Position numbers and translations under genes: made by a program. 64,000 nucleotides of DNA from DASXUL01 sp036504855. Its GTDB lineage: Bacteria > Armatimonadota > DTGP01 > JAKQQT01. Of this stretch, positions 8,688 to 17,994 are shown piece after piece. Each line of letters starts with the position of its first letter. Positions within the stretch are counted from its first letter, which is position 1. The notes beneath the pieces are model-generated. The model saw nothing but the letters and a program-made list of their open reading frames with translations, ran no database searches and was not told where the DNA came from. The stretch is from positions 1-64,000 of the forward strand of contig DASXUL010000058.1 in assembly GCA_036504855.1 (NCBI GenBank), read 5' to 3'.

Positions 8688-11600
8688 CTAGAACTCCCAC
8701 ATACCGAAACGGTCGACCGTGCGATAGGTTCCGTATGGAACCGACCAGGTGAGATAAGCGGCGCCGTCTGGGAAGCGATTGCGCATCACGTTGGCGCGCC
8801 ATTGGCCGGCCGGCGCCGCGTCCAACACGCTAAACGGAATGGCGATCTCCGCCGTCCAAGACCCGGCGTCTTTCGACACTGCGGCAGACCAGGGGCCATT
8901 CCACGTAACGTCCCCCGTCTCGTCATCCCACATCCCGCCGCCCGCGCCCACGATGAAGTGGTAGTACGGCAGGCCCCGGGCTGCGGCGCTCAGGAAAACC
9001 TCAACGGAATCGTCAGCATAGACGCGCCCGTCGCGCTCGATGACAGAGGCCTTCAGTGCGGCCATGTTCGGCTCGGCGCACGTAACGCCGATGTAGAGGG
9101 CGGAAGCGTCGTGCATCAGCCGCACGGTGGTAGCCACTGGAGCCTTGTCTCCCTGGTAGTTATGGTCCAGCGAGACGATCGCGGCGGCGCTCCAGGCCGA
9201 TTCGTCGAGCCGGCCGTCCGGGGTGACCGCTCCGGTCATCAACGGGACCGAGGCCGAAGGCAGGGGTAGGGGGGAGGCAACCGTGACCACGGGCGGGGGC
9301 GTCTGTTGGGCAGGCGTTCGGGCGCCGGCCCCGGCAACGAGCGCCACCTGCTGCGCGGCCAACGCTAGCGAACGGGCATCATCCAACGCCGGGCCAGACG
9401 GCGCCAGGGCAGCGAGACCCGCGGGAACCGTAGCGAAAGAAGGGAGGTCCGGCCTTGCGGCCCAAGCATCGAGTTCGGCGCCGGCGGCGCGCGCCTGGGA
9501 TGCAGCCTGCGCGTCTGAAATGGGAAGCGCCTTCACTCGCTCCGCCGCAGCGGCAGCCAATGCCCTGGCCGACGCCAGGGGGTTCTTCCAAGGGGTGACG
9601 GCGGAAGCGCGGAATGCGCCGGCCTTCAGGACGCCGATGGCGTCGTCGGAAAGAGAACCAGCGTCGAACAGGCAGACGCCGGTGGCCCCCGCGGCGCGCG
9701 CCGCGCCGATCTGCGCCCCTAACGAGACGGCATCCGGCATCTGCCCCGCGTCGAGGCCCGGCACGAGATAAGCCTCCGAGCTGGCCGCCGCGCGGTCATC
9801 GGCTAACCAACGGGAGAGTTCGACGGCGTCGCTGGTGAACGTCGTCGGAGCCGCCCAGGCGATCCAACCGCTCTTCAACCAGAGCGCCCAGTCCTGCAGG
9901 CGCTCGCGACGGCCGTCGTCCGGCGACTGGTAGACGGAAGCGCTGAGTTCCAGGCTCGGCTTCACGGCGGCGAGGTCGCTGTGGATATCCTGCACCAGCG
10001 AGTTCACCTGGTCCTCCCGCCAGAGCCGCCACGCGTTGGACTTGGGGCTGATGGAGGAGACATCCAGGGGGTCAAAGCCGGCCTTCGCCTTGAAGGCCAA
10101 TCGGGCGGCGTCCGAGTAATCGAACTCCGGGCTGTTGTAGCGCGCGTAATCGAGGTGGATGCCGTCCACGTCGTACTTCGCGGCGATCTCGCGGATGACG
10201 TTGCGGATGGCGGTGCGGGCGGCTGGAATGCTGGGGCTGAGCCACATCAGCCCCTTGCCGTCCGTGATGATCCGGCCCGCTTTGTCGCGCGCCGCCCACT
10301 CCGGGTGGATGCGCAAGAGGGGACCCTGCTCGCCGGCAATCCCGGCGCATAGCGTCCACACCCAGGGATGGACCTCCATGCCGCGACGATGGGCCTCGTC
10401 GATGAGAGCGCGCAGCGGATCGAAGCCGCTGAACCGGGAATCCTGCGGGTAGACCGCGCTCGGGAACGCCGCTCGACCAGAGTAGACCGTCTCCGGAAGC
10501 AACACGTTGAACCGGGCGTCGGCGAAGCGGGCCACGAGCTTTCGGACATCGCCCAGGTTCTTCGGCAGCGAGGCCTGTTCGATCCACACGGCCCGGGCCT
10601 CCACGGCGCGCGAAGGCGTTGATAGCGCGGTGGCCTCCATCACGGCCGAGTCGGATGCGTCGACGGCCTTCAGCACAACGCCGAAATCCATCTCCGGGGC
10701 GGCGGCGGTGAGCGCGCGGCCCCCGGCATCAAGGCGCGCCTGGGCATCATTCAGCCCAGCGTCAGCAGCCGAAGTGCGCGCGGCGGCGACGGCTGCCCGC
10801 GCTGCATCTACGCGAGCCTGGGCTGCCGCCAGAACGGATTGCTTGGCTGTCAGGCGCAGCGCAGGCGCCAGAGTGACCGCGGCGTTCAGGAACCAGCGCC
10901 TCACGTCCGGCGTGTTATTCGCCGCGTCGAAGATGTTCTCCCCGATCCAGAGCGTTCCGGCGGTGAGCACAACAGCGGCATCATCCGGCGCGGGACGCGA
11001 AGGCTTCCCATCGTCCGTTACCCAGCGGGCAACCGTTGTGGGCGGCAGGTCCGGGCCGGCCTGGCCGCCGACGGCGGTGGAGTTCACCGAAACAGCCGCA
11101 TTCGGCTTCCCCGGCGTCTTGCCATTGGGGGCCAGCGCCGGCTTGGGGACCGCCTTGGGCGCCGGCGCCGCGATGGGCGCCCCGACGACAGCATATCCGC
11201 GCCCCATCCGCAGCCGGCCCGTTCCGTTGAACAGGGGCTTGCCCGCCGGCGCGGCTACTATCGTGGCGTTGTTGCGCCCGCTCCAGGCGGAAACGCTCAC
11301 GCCCAGAAGGCCCTGCATGGCGCTTGAGATCGGCCAGCGAACGCCCAGCGGCCCCCAATAGGCGGCCAGAACGCGTCCGCCGCGCCCAACGTAGGCCTTC
11401 AGCGCATCCACGGTAGCAGGCTGGCGAACCTCCTGCACCGGGATCACGATCAACGCGGCGGTGTCCAGAACAGCCGGCAGGTCGGCCTCGCGGACGGTCC
11501 TTACCGGAATCCCGGCTCCCGCCAACCAGGCGGCGGCCGTGGTATCCTTCAACACCAGGGCCGCCGCGGGCAGCGGCGCCGGCTGAGGCGGCGCGGGCGG

Positions 11601-11762
11601 CGTAACGGGCGGTTGGACCACGGGCGGTTGGGCCGCGGGCGGCGCAACGGGGGAGAGAGGCGCCTCCTGCCGCGCCAGGGCGGCGAAGCTGCCGAAAACG
11701 AGGACGGACGCAAGAGCGAGGGGACTCAGTCGCAAGGGTCGAACACCTTTCCAGCGGTACAT
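8688..11762 (-). CDS. Secreted GHL10-type glycoside hydrolase with CBM9-like C-terminal domain
   Basis: Exported protein of 1024 residues. Signal peptide about 1-31, then a proline-rich spacer (PPVVQPPV and similar, about 36-65) and a gatekeeper-like domain with alanine-rich helices. A TIM-barrel glycosidase-like domain (DUF187/GHL10) starts near residue 385 (ARAVWIEQ), with EVHPWVWTL and the acidic motif VDGIHLDYARYN near 530 at the expected catalytic positions. The C-terminus (about 840-1024) matches the CBM9-like sugar-binding fold common in Armatimonadota and Verrucomicrobia-like secretomes. It likely cleaves an extracellular or periplasmic polysaccharide; the linkage is unknown. It is transcribed alone, away from the divergent plus-strand block. 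Confidence 0.85.
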   Translation of the reverse strand: MYRWKGVRPLRLSPLALASVLVFGSFAALARQEAPLSPVAPPAAQPPVVQPPVTPPAPPQPAPLPAAALVLKDTTAAAWLAGAGIPVRTVREADLPAVLDTAALIVIPVQEVRQPATVDALKAYVGRGGRVLAAYWGPLGVRWPISSAMQGLLGVSVSAWSGRNNATIVAAPAGKPLFNGTGRLRMGRGYAVVGAPIAAPAPKAVPKPALAPNGKTPGKPNAAVSVNSTAVGGQAGPDLPPTTVARWVTDDGKPSRPAPDDAAVVLTAGTLWIGENIFDAANNTPDVRRWFLNAAVTLAPALRLTAKQSVLAAAQARVDAARAAVAAARTSAADAGLNDAQARLDAGGRALTAAAPEMDFGVVLKAVDASDSAVMEATALSTPSRAVEARAVWIEQASLPKNLGDVRKLVARFADARFNVLLPETVYSGRAAFPSAVYPQDSRFSGFDPLRALIDEAHRRGMEVHPWVWTLCAGIAGEQGPLLRIHPEWAARDKAGRIITDGKGLMWLSPSIPAARTAIRNVIREIAAKYDVDGIHLDYARYNSPEFDYSDAARLAFKAKAGFDPLDVSSISPKSNAWRLWREDQVNSLVQDIHSDLAAVKPSLELSASVYQSPDDGRRERLQDWALWLKSGWIAWAAPTTFTSDAVELSRWLADDRAAASSEAYLVPGLDAGQMPDAVSLGAQIGAARAAGATGVCLFDAGSLSDDAIGVLKAGAFRASAVTPWKNPLASARALAAAAAERVKALPISDAQAASQARAAGAELDAWAARPDLPSFATVPAGLAALAPSGPALDDARSLALAAQQVALVAGAGARTPAQQTPPPVVTVASPLPLPSASVPLMTGAVTPDGRLDESAWSAAAIVSLDHNYQGDKAPVATTVRLMHDASALYIGVTCAEPNMAALKASVIERDGRVYADDSVEVFLSAAARGLPYYHFIVGAGGGMWDDETGDVTWNGPWSAAVSKDAGSWTAEIAIPFSVLDAAPAGQWRANVMRNRFPDGAAYLTWSVPYGTYRTVDRFGMWEF

Positions 11763-11803
11763 GCTCCGGTCATGTTAGCGCGTTCCGCGAGGCGGGGCGC
11801 CCG

Positions 11804-12550
11804 CTAGGCGAGGGCTTCCACCACAACGTAGGCCCGATCGGTGCGGGAGTTGGGCGGGTTCCGCGTGAACGCTTCGAAGATCTCCTCGGCTCCGAAGCCG
11901 GCCTCGCGGAGCCACAGTGTCACTTCTTCAACGGTGTAGGCGCGCTGACGGTGCGTCTCCTTGAGGGTGATGCGGGTGTTCTTTTGCTTCACGTAGAAGG
12001 ACATATCCACCTCCGCAAGGCGGGTTCGCCAGTTGTAATGGCTGCGCCACACGTACTTCGGCTCGCCCTTATCGCGCAGGTTGTCCTGAGTGAACATCTC
12101 CATCTCCAGGGCGTAGGGGGTATTCATGTCGAAGATGAAGAGCCCGCCCGGGTCCATGTGGCGCCGCACGCGCTTGAACGCCTCGCGCAGGTCTTCCGGC
12201 TCGGTCACGTAGTTCACGGTGTCGAAGAGGCTGATGGCGGTGTCGAACCGCTCCGGCAAATCCAGGCGTTGCATCCCCTGGACTTCGAAGCGCACCGGGA
12301 GCCCCTGCGCGTCCTTGCTCCGAGCCCGCTGAATCATCTCGGCGGAGACGTCAAACCCCACCACCTCGCATCCCTGCCGCGCGAGCAGCAGGGAGACCGT
12401 TCCCGTGCCGCATCCCACGTCGAGAACGCGGTGCATCGCGTGCCCCCGGCGTTCCGCCAACTCCCGCACATACGCCACCCAGGCCCGGTAAGGGATGGTC
12501 GACATCAGCTCGTCATATACATCCGCGATCGCCACGAACTGTGATTCCAT
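11804..12550 (-). CDS. Class I SAM-dependent methyltransferase
   Basis: Cytoplasmic methyltransferase of 248 residues. Motif I VLDVGCGTGTVSLLLA (about 41-56) binds SAM, GFDVSAEMI is motif II, and the ISLFDTVNYV segment is the post-II region. The C-terminal half carries the beta-rich insert seen in small-molecule methyltransferases (YVWRSHYNWR). Substrate not inferable. It is divergent from kdsC. Confidence 0.85.
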   Translation of the reverse strand: MESQFVAIADVYDELMSTIPYRAWVAYVRELAERRGHAMHRVLDVGCGTGTVSLLLARQGCEVVGFDVSAEMIQRARSKDAQGLPVRFEVQGMQRLDLPERFDTAISLFDTVNYVTEPEDLREAFKRVRRHMDPGGLFIFDMNTPYALEMEMFTQDNLRDKGEPKYVWRSHYNWRTRLAEVDMSFYVKQKNTRITLKETHRQRAYTVEEVTLWLREAGFGAEEIFEAFTRNPPNSRTDRAYVVVEALA

Positions 12551-12660
12551 GACACTAAAGGTAGCATCTGGGCGTTGGGATCAGAAGGAGAGCGGTCCGG
12601 CGGCGCCGCCCCCACGGCCGTTTCCTCGCAGGATAGCCCCGGAAACGCCATTTTCCTGCT

Positions 12661-13236
12661 ATGCTGAGGGTGATGCAAGCCTCTGATGACGTGCTGGCGC
12701 GTGCGCGCCGGATCAAACTGGTGGCGATGGACGTTGACGGCGTCATGACCGACGGGTCCATCGTTTTGAGCGACAACGGGGAGACGAAGATCTTCAACGT
12801 CCGCGACGGTTTGGCGATCACCGTGGCCCGAAATGAAGGGTTGCGGTTTGCCATTATCACCGGGCGCACCTCTGCCGCGGTGCAACGCCGCGCGGCGGAG
12901 CTGAAGATCGACATCCTCGAGATGTCCTGCCACGGCAAGGCCGCGGCGCTGAAGGACATCGCCGCGAAGCAAGACTGCGGCTTCTGGGAAATCGCCTACA
13001 TTGGCGATGACTGGAACGACATCGCGGCCATGCGCATGTCCGGCCTCTCCGTGGCGCCGGCGGACGCCCCCTTCGATATCCGCCGGTACGCCGACGTGGT
13101 CACCTCCGCGGGCGGGGGGAAGGGCGCCGTTCGCGAGTTCCTCGAATGGCTGCTGGATGCCCAGGGCGGTTGGACCAACGCGGCTGAACGTTACGTGGAC
13201 GCGTTGAACGCCGGCATCGAGGAATCGCGGCAGTAG
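12661..13236 (+). CDS. kdsC: KdsC-type HAD phosphatase (Kdo-8-phosphate phosphatase-like)
   Basis: HAD phosphatase of 187-191 residues. The catalytic motif is MDVDGVMTDG, with the IITGRTS loop and GDDWNDIAAM closing motif. This capless C0 arrangement and length fit KdsC, which releases Kdo from Kdo-8-phosphate for lipopolysaccharide core synthesis; the same fold also occurs as the CMP-sugar synthetase partner. Two starts are possible: the ATG at 12661 and one at 12673 that has GAGGG just upstream. It heads a plus-strand block leading to the Lpt genes, which supports an outer-membrane role. Confidence 0.88.
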   Translation: MLRVMQASDDVLARARRIKLVAMDVDGVMTDGSIVLSDNGETKIFNVRDGLAITVARNEGLRFAIITGRTSAAVQRRAAELKIDILEMSCHGKAAALKDIAAKQDCGFWEIAYIGDDWNDIAAMRMSGLSVAPADAPFDIRRYADVVTSAGGGKGAVREFLEWLLDAQGGWTNAAERYVDALNAGIEESRQ

Positions 13237-13254
13237 GCTCTCGCCCCCTCGCCG

Positions 13255-14013
13255 ATGGGGCCGTGCAGTTCACCGGGTCTGGCCTTGCTGACTATCATCC
13301 ACACCGGCGACTTCCACAACAAGCTCGGCGACCAGGAGGCCGCCAGGCTCTCCGCCCTTCGCGACGCTAACGCTCCGGCCCTGTTGCTGGACGCCGGTGA
13401 TGCGGTGGGCGCCGGGAACCTCGGGTTCCGTCCCGCCGGCGAGCCGATCCTCTCTCGCATGAGCGACGCCGGCTACTCCGCCATGGCCATGGGAAACCGG
13501 GAAGCTCACCTCTGGCGCAACGTGTTGGAGATGAAGATCAAGTCTGCCCGCTTCCCGATCCTCTCCGCCAATGTTTCCGCACCGCATCCCATCCGCGGCG
13601 TGCAGCCTTCCCTCGAACTGGAGCGTAACGGCCTCCGCATCGCCGTGGCCGGCCTCACCGTGCCGATGATCACGAAATCCATGTGGAGCCGCCATCTCTG
13701 CGACCTGCTGTTTGAGAACCCCCGCGACGCGGCCCGCGCCCTCTCCGCCGACCTACGGCCCCGCGCCGACATGCTCATCCTCCTCAGCCACCTCGGCCAG
13801 AAGGCCGACCGCGAGATCGCCGCAGATGGCGGCTTCGACCTCATCCTGGGCGGACACAGCCACGTTCTCACGGAAGCCCCGGAGCGCGTCGGCTCCACGT
13901 GGATCTGCCACACCGGCAGCCACGCCCGATTCGCGGGAGTTTGGAACGTTGAGCGCCGCGCCAGCGGCTGGAGCGTATCGGGCAGCCTTCAACCGCTGCG
14001 GGAGGCTGCATAG
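13255..14013 (+). CDS. Metallophosphoesterase, 5'-nucleotidase N-domain-like
   Basis: Calcineurin-like phosphoesterase of about 252 residues corresponding to the catalytic half of UshA/5'-nucleotidases, without the substrate-binding C-terminal domain. Visible motifs: HTGDFH (usual D-x-H), LLLDAGDAV, LLSHLGQ and GGHSH. The third motif, normally GNHE, reads GNREAH, so the histidine that usually helps catalysis is replaced by arginine. There is no clear signal peptide. An in-frame TTG at 13285 is an alternative start. It abuts the next gene without a gap, so the two are probably co-transcribed. Confidence 0.8.
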   Translation: MGPCSSPGLALLTIIHTGDFHNKLGDQEAARLSALRDANAPALLLDAGDAVGAGNLGFRPAGEPILSRMSDAGYSAMAMGNREAHLWRNVLEMKIKSARFPILSANVSAPHPIRGVQPSLELERNGLRIAVAGLTVPMITKSMWSRHLCDLLFENPRDAARALSADLRPRADMLILLSHLGQKADREIAADGGFDLILGGHSHVLTEAPERVGSTWICHTGSHARFAGVWNVERRASGWSVSGSLQPLREAA

Positions 14014-15951
14014 ATGATCCCAATGGCTTACGCCGGATTGCTGGTGGTCGTCTGTGTGGGGGTCGGTTGCGGGTGGCTGCAGAGGCTCCGGGTCTCATCC
14101 ATCGACGGCCTGACCATGGCGGTGTTCGCCGCCGCCGCGGGCCTAGGCGTTCTTGGGATGGTCGTCTGGGCGTTTGGCCTCTGCGGAGCGTTCCGCCCGA
14201 CTGTGCTGCCCCTCGCGTTCGTAGCGTGCGCGATGACCGCCGGCGTCCACCCCACGCGGTTCGCGATACCAGCCCTGTCCCGCTGGGGGCGTGGCATCCG
14301 ATGCTGGTGGCCCGACGCTCTCACGGCAGCGCTCACACTGTTCATCGCCGTGATGGCGTTCCTGACGCTCACTGGGGCATTGGCGCCGCCGACCTCCAAT
14401 GAGTGGGATGCGCTGGCCTACCACCTCGCCGTTCCAAAGGTCTGGCTGCACGACGGCCGCATCCACGCGATCCCGTACGACCATCACAGCAATTTCCCGA
14501 TGCTCACCGAGATGCTGTTCAGCATCGGGCTGTCCCTCAAGTCCGTGTCCGCGGCGAAGCTGGTCCACTGGCTGTACGGCTGCCTGTGCGCGCTGGCGTG
14601 CTACTGGGCGGGGCGCCGGTGGGTGAGCCGAAAGGCCGGGTTGCTGGCCGCGGCGTTGTTCATGGCGTGCCCGCTGGTCGCGTGGGAGGGCACAACTGCC
14701 TACATCGACCTCGCCTCCACGCTGTACGTCAGCCTCGCCGTCTTCGCCTTCCTCTGCTGGCGCGAGCGGGCGGAAGGGGAGGGGAACGGCTGGCTGGTCC
14801 TCTGCGGCGTGCTGGCAGGCTTCGCCTGCGGAACGAAGATGACGATGATCATCACTTCCGGCATGCTGGTCCTTTGGGCCGCCGGAGCCGCCGGGTTGCG
14901 ACGCGGAGTCGCGTGGAAGCACGTAGCGTTGGTCACCGGCGTGATGGCGGTCCTCGCCGCGCCCTGGTACATCAAGACGTGGATCCTCACCGGAAACCCC
15001 GTATACCCATTCGCCTATTCGATCTTCGGCGGGCGGTGGTGGAGCGAACAGGCGGCGCTAGACTACGCGGCGGAGCAGGCCCGGTTCGGCATTGGCAAAA
15101 CGCTGTATGGTTTCCTGATGGCGCCATGGAGCACGACCTTTCATGCGCAGTACTACGCTAACCCGCCGGCTGTGTACGACGGAACGCTTCAGGATGCGAG
15201 GAGCGGCGCCGTGTTTCCCGCGGTGTTCGCGACCCTGGGCCTTGGCGCCGTCGGCTTCGCGCCGCTCTGGTTGGCGCGCCCCGCGCGGAGAGACGAGAAC
15301 GCCGCGCCTCTCCGGGCCATGCTGCTCTATTGCGTAGCTTTCCTCGTCATCTGGTTTGCGCTCACGCACCAGACCCGGTACCTGCTGCCGCTCCTGCCGC
15401 TGCTCCTGATCCCGGCCTCCGCCGCCGCGCGGGCCTTCTGGCATGCCGGGCAAGGTTGGCGGGCCGCCGTGATTACACTCACCGGCGTCTGCCTCCTCTG
15501 GGGCGTGATCCCGTCGATCGTTCTGGCGATGCCGGCGATGTCAGTGGCTTGGGGAGGGGAAAGCCAGGACGCCTATCTGCGGCGAACCGAACCGATCTAC
15601 TCGCTAAGCCAGTCGATCAATCAACAGCTTCCGAGGGATGCGAAAATCCTCTTCCTGCAGGAGACGCGGGGCTTCTACATCGATCGAGCATACCAATGGG
15701 GCAATCCGAGCCAGAACGCTCTGATCCCCTGGAACTCACTCAACGCGCCCGAGCAGATGGACGCCGCGCTGCGCGCCCAGGGGATCACGCACGTACTGGT
15801 GAACTGGTCCGCCGCCGCGCCAGCGACGGAATCTGAGCGCTGGCCGGCTCTGGCCCGCACGGCTATCGAGCGAGGACGCTGGAAGCCTGTTATCATGATG
15901 GGAAGGGGCGGTTACACCGGCATGGCCGTGTACGCCATCGGGCCCAACTGA
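14014..15951 (+). CDS. GT39-like multi-pass membrane glycosyltransferase
   Basis: Integral membrane protein of 645 residues with about a dozen hydrophobic segments. The first large loop after TM3-4 holds EWDALAYHLAVPKVWL, the acidic motif position of ArnT/PMT-type (GT39/GT83) glycosyltransferases that use polyprenyl-phosphate sugars. A soluble C-terminal domain of about 150 residues follows. ATG immediately after the previous stop. Probable role: adding a sugar to a lipid or glycan at the outer face of the inner membrane. Donor and acceptor are unknown. Confidence 0.8.
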   Translation: MIPMAYAGLLVVVCVGVGCGWLQRLRVSSIDGLTMAVFAAAAGLGVLGMVVWAFGLCGAFRPTVLPLAFVACAMTAGVHPTRFAIPALSRWGRGIRCWWPDALTAALTLFIAVMAFLTLTGALAPPTSNEWDALAYHLAVPKVWLHDGRIHAIPYDHHSNFPMLTEMLFSIGLSLKSVSAAKLVHWLYGCLCALACYWAGRRWVSRKAGLLAAALFMACPLVAWEGTTAYIDLASTLYVSLAVFAFLCWRERAEGEGNGWLVLCGVLAGFACGTKMTMIITSGMLVLWAAGAAGLRRGVAWKHVALVTGVMAVLAAPWYIKTWILTGNPVYPFAYSIFGGRWWSEQAALDYAAEQARFGIGKTLYGFLMAPWSTTFHAQYYANPPAVYDGTLQDARSGAVFPAVFATLGLGAVGFAPLWLARPARRDENAAPLRAMLLYCVAFLVIWFALTHQTRYLLPLLPLLLIPASAAARAFWHAGQGWRAAVITLTGVCLLWGVIPSIVLAMPAMSVAWGGESQDAYLRRTEPIYSLSQSINQQLPRDAKILFLQETRGFYIDRAYQWGNPSQNALIPWNSLNAPEQMDAALRAQGITHVLVNWSAAAPATESERWPALARTAIERGRWKPVIMMGRGGYTGMAVYAIGPN

Positions 15952-16037
15952 GAGCCCCTTCACAGCATACGCGCAGACGCGGGGGGCGCGAAACCAGCCG
16001 TGGGCCGTTTCGCGGTCCGCAATCACCGCGATAGAGC

Positions 16038-16601
16038 TTGGACGTCAACGAACCAGTGCAACGCCATCACGCTATAGTTCTCATGGCTTTCGCGCTTGCC
16101 GGCTGCGGCGGGCGGCGGCCCGCTCGTGCGCCTGAGGCCGAGCCGCCGAAGCCCAAAGCAATGGTAACCGGCACGGCGAAGGGGCTCACGCTCACCGAGG
16201 CCGATCGTCAGGGCCGCAAGCTCTACGTGATCCGCAGCAAGGCCACGGCGATCTCGGAGCTGAAGGCGGATGCCACGCTCAGCGATGCGCAGATCACGTT
16301 GTACGAGGCGGGCGTTCCCAATGTGGTGATCGTCGCCCCCAGGACCCGCGTTGACGCGAAATCGAAGGACGTTGTGATGTGGGGCGGCCTGAGCGCTAGG
16401 GCGCCAAGCCAGGGCGCCTCGTTCCGCGTGGACCGATTGACGTGGAATGCCGGAACGAAGCTCTTTCGCGGCGAGGGACATGTTACCTATCGCAATGGCC
16501 CGGCCACATTCTGGGCCGACCACATGACGGGCAGCACGCCGGTGAAAAAGGTCCATCTGGGCGAGTCGGTTCGGTTTAGGATCGAGCCTACGCGTAAGTA
16601 G
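16038..16601 (+). CDS. lptC: LptC-like lipoprotein of the LPS transport cluster
   Basis: Candidate periplasmic LptC-type protein of 187 residues. A TTG at 16038 gives an N-terminus with basic/histidine residues, a hydrophobic stretch and a lipobox (LAGC) near residue 23; the next ATG (16083) would cut away the signal region. The beta-strand pattern (KLYVIRSKATAISEL, ATLSDAQITLYE) resembles the beta-jellyroll of LptC/LptA. It lies directly before LptA-, LptB- and LptF-like genes. Classical LptC is anchored by a transmembrane helix, so lipid anchoring would be a variation. The family assignment rests mostly on context. Confidence 0.65.
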   Translation: MDVNEPVQRHHAIVLMAFALAGCGGRRPARAPEAEPPKPKAMVTGTAKGLTLTEADRQGRKLYVIRSKATAISELKADATLSDAQITLYEAGVPNVVIVAPRTRVDAKSKDVVMWGGLSARAPSQGASFRVDRLTWNAGTKLFRGEGHVTYRNGPATFWADHMTGSTPVKKVHLGESVRFRIEPTRK

Positions 16602-16614
16602 GGGAGTGTCGACG

Positions 16615-17178
16615 ATGCAAAGAAGACGAATGGGGATGCGCGTTGTGGCCGGGGGCCTTTTTCTCGCCGCGTGCGTGGCCATGGCCGCTCCGAAGGCCAA
16701 GCGCGTCCGCGCACAGGAGCCGGTTAAGCTCGGGACCTTTAGCGGATACGCGAAAGGCGGCCTGGACATCGTGCCGGGCGACAAGCTGACGATTGAGCTC
16801 CATGGCGGCGTGGCGATCACTTCGCCGAGCAGCAACATCGCCGGCGACGAAATGGTGGTGACGATGGCCAAGAAGGGCAAGGACCTGGAAACGGCCGCCG
16901 CGACCGGCAACGTGAAGATTGTAACGCGGCAGCCCGGAGACCGGGTGATCACCTCCACCAGCGACAAGGGCGTGCTCAACAACGTCGAGCATCAGGCCGT
17001 GCTCTCCGGGAACGTCCTGGTGAGGGTCGACGACCCCCAGAATCCTATGGTCATCACGGGAGCCCAATCGGCCACCATCGATCTCACCTCGAAGCGGATC
17101 AGCGTGCGTCCGGGACCGGGAGGCCAGGTGCATTTCGAAGGGACGGTTCCCGCACCGGCGCCGAAGAAGGGCAAATAG
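16615..17178 (+). CDS. lptA: LptA/OstA-like periplasmic protein
   Basis: Protein of 187 residues with a signal peptide (about 1-30, ending near VRAQ). The repeated short beta-strand pattern with G/D turns (IELHGGVAITSPSSNIAGDE, AATGNVKIVT, AVLSGNVLV) is typical of the OstA/LptA beta-jellyroll that bridges the inner and outer membranes and carries lipopolysaccharide. GGGGAG eight bases upstream favours the ATG at 16615 over a GTG at 16606. It is followed after three bases by the ABC ATPase. Confidence 0.8.
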   Translation: MQRRRMGMRVVAGGLFLAACVAMAAPKAKRVRAQEPVKLGTFSGYAKGGLDIVPGDKLTIELHGGVAITSPSSNIAGDEMVVTMAKKGKDLETAAATGNVKIVTRQPGDRVITSTSDKGVLNNVEHQAVLSGNVLVRVDDPQNPMVITGAQSATIDLTSKRISVRPGPGGQVHFEGTVPAPAPKKGK

Positions 17179-17181
17179 CCG

Positions 17182-17901
17182 TTGGAGATCACCACCGACA
17201 ACCTGGTGAAAACCTACCGCAACCGCAACGTGGTGGACGGCGTCTCTTTCCACGTTCAGCAGGGGGAAGTGGTCGGGCTCCTCGGTCCAAACGGAGCGGG
17301 CAAGACCACTTCGTTTTATATGGTCGTTGGGCTCATCCGCCCGCGCTCCGGGCGCGTGATGCTGGACGGACAGGACATTACGCGGGAGCCCATGTACCGC
17401 CGCGCTCGATTGGGCATCGGCTACCTGGCGCAAGAGCCCAGCGTGTTCCGCAAGCTGTCTGTGGAGCAGAATATCGAGCTTGTGTTGGAACTGACGTCGC
17501 TGCCGACAAAGGAGCGCCGCGCGCGCTCGGAGGCCCTGCTGGAGGAGTTCGAGCTGACAACGAAGGCCAAGCAGATGGCCCAGAGCTTGTCCGGCGGTGA
17601 GCGCCGTCGCCTGGAGATTGCCCGCACGCTGGCCACCACGCCGAAGTTCATCCTGCTGGACGAACCATTCACTGGCGTCGACCCGCTGGCCATCCAGAGC
17701 ATCCAGGAAACGGTGCGCACCCTGAAGGAGCGCGGCATCGGCGTTCTGATTACGGACCACAACGTCCGTGAGACGTTGGCCATCACGGATCGCTCCTACA
17801 TCATGTCCAACGGCCGCATCGTTACCGCCGGCTCCTCCGACGAACTGGTCAACGATCCGATCGCCAAGAAGTTTTATCTGGGAGACCAGTTTACGATATA
17901 G
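17182..17901 (+). CDS. lptB: LPS export ABC transporter ATP-binding protein
   Basis: ATPase of 239 residues driving lipopolysaccharide extraction by LptB2FG. Walker A is GPNGAGKTT, the signature LSGGERRR, Walker B FILLDEPFTGVDPLA, and the H-loop ITDHNVRETL; these phrases are specific to the LptB branch. The start is a TTG at 17182, three bases after the lptA stop. Downstream sits a heptad inverted repeat and then the permease. Confidence 0.96.
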   Translation: MEITTDNLVKTYRNRNVVDGVSFHVQQGEVVGLLGPNGAGKTTSFYMVVGLIRPRSGRVMLDGQDITREPMYRRARLGIGYLAQEPSVFRKLSVEQNIELVLELTSLPTKERRARSEALLEEFELTTKAKQMAQSLSGGERRRLEIARTLATTPKFILLDEPFTGVDPLAIQSIQETVRTLKERGIGVLITDHNVRETLAITDRSYIMSNGRIVTAGSSDELVNDPIAKKFYLGDQFTI

Positions 17902-17902
17902 C

Positions 17903-17988
17903 CATCAGCCGTCAGCCGCCAGCGATCAGCCCGCGCGCCTCGGGAGCCCGCCGGATTGTCGCTGAATGCTGAATTCTGAATGCTGAAT
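17903..17988. repeat. Heptad inverted repeat between lptB and the permease gene
   Basis: Four heptanucleotides of the form nnnCAGC occupy 17903-17930, and four inverted heptads of the form nCTGAAT occupy 17961-17988, with 30 bases between. The arms share the complementary core TCAGC/GCTGA in nearly every unit. The right array contains the first possible ATG (17980) of the permease gene, and no ribosome-binding site is visible. Similar arrays are at 27.0-27.3 and 45.6-45.7 kb. Confidence 0.75.
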
Positions 17989-17994
17989 GCTCTC

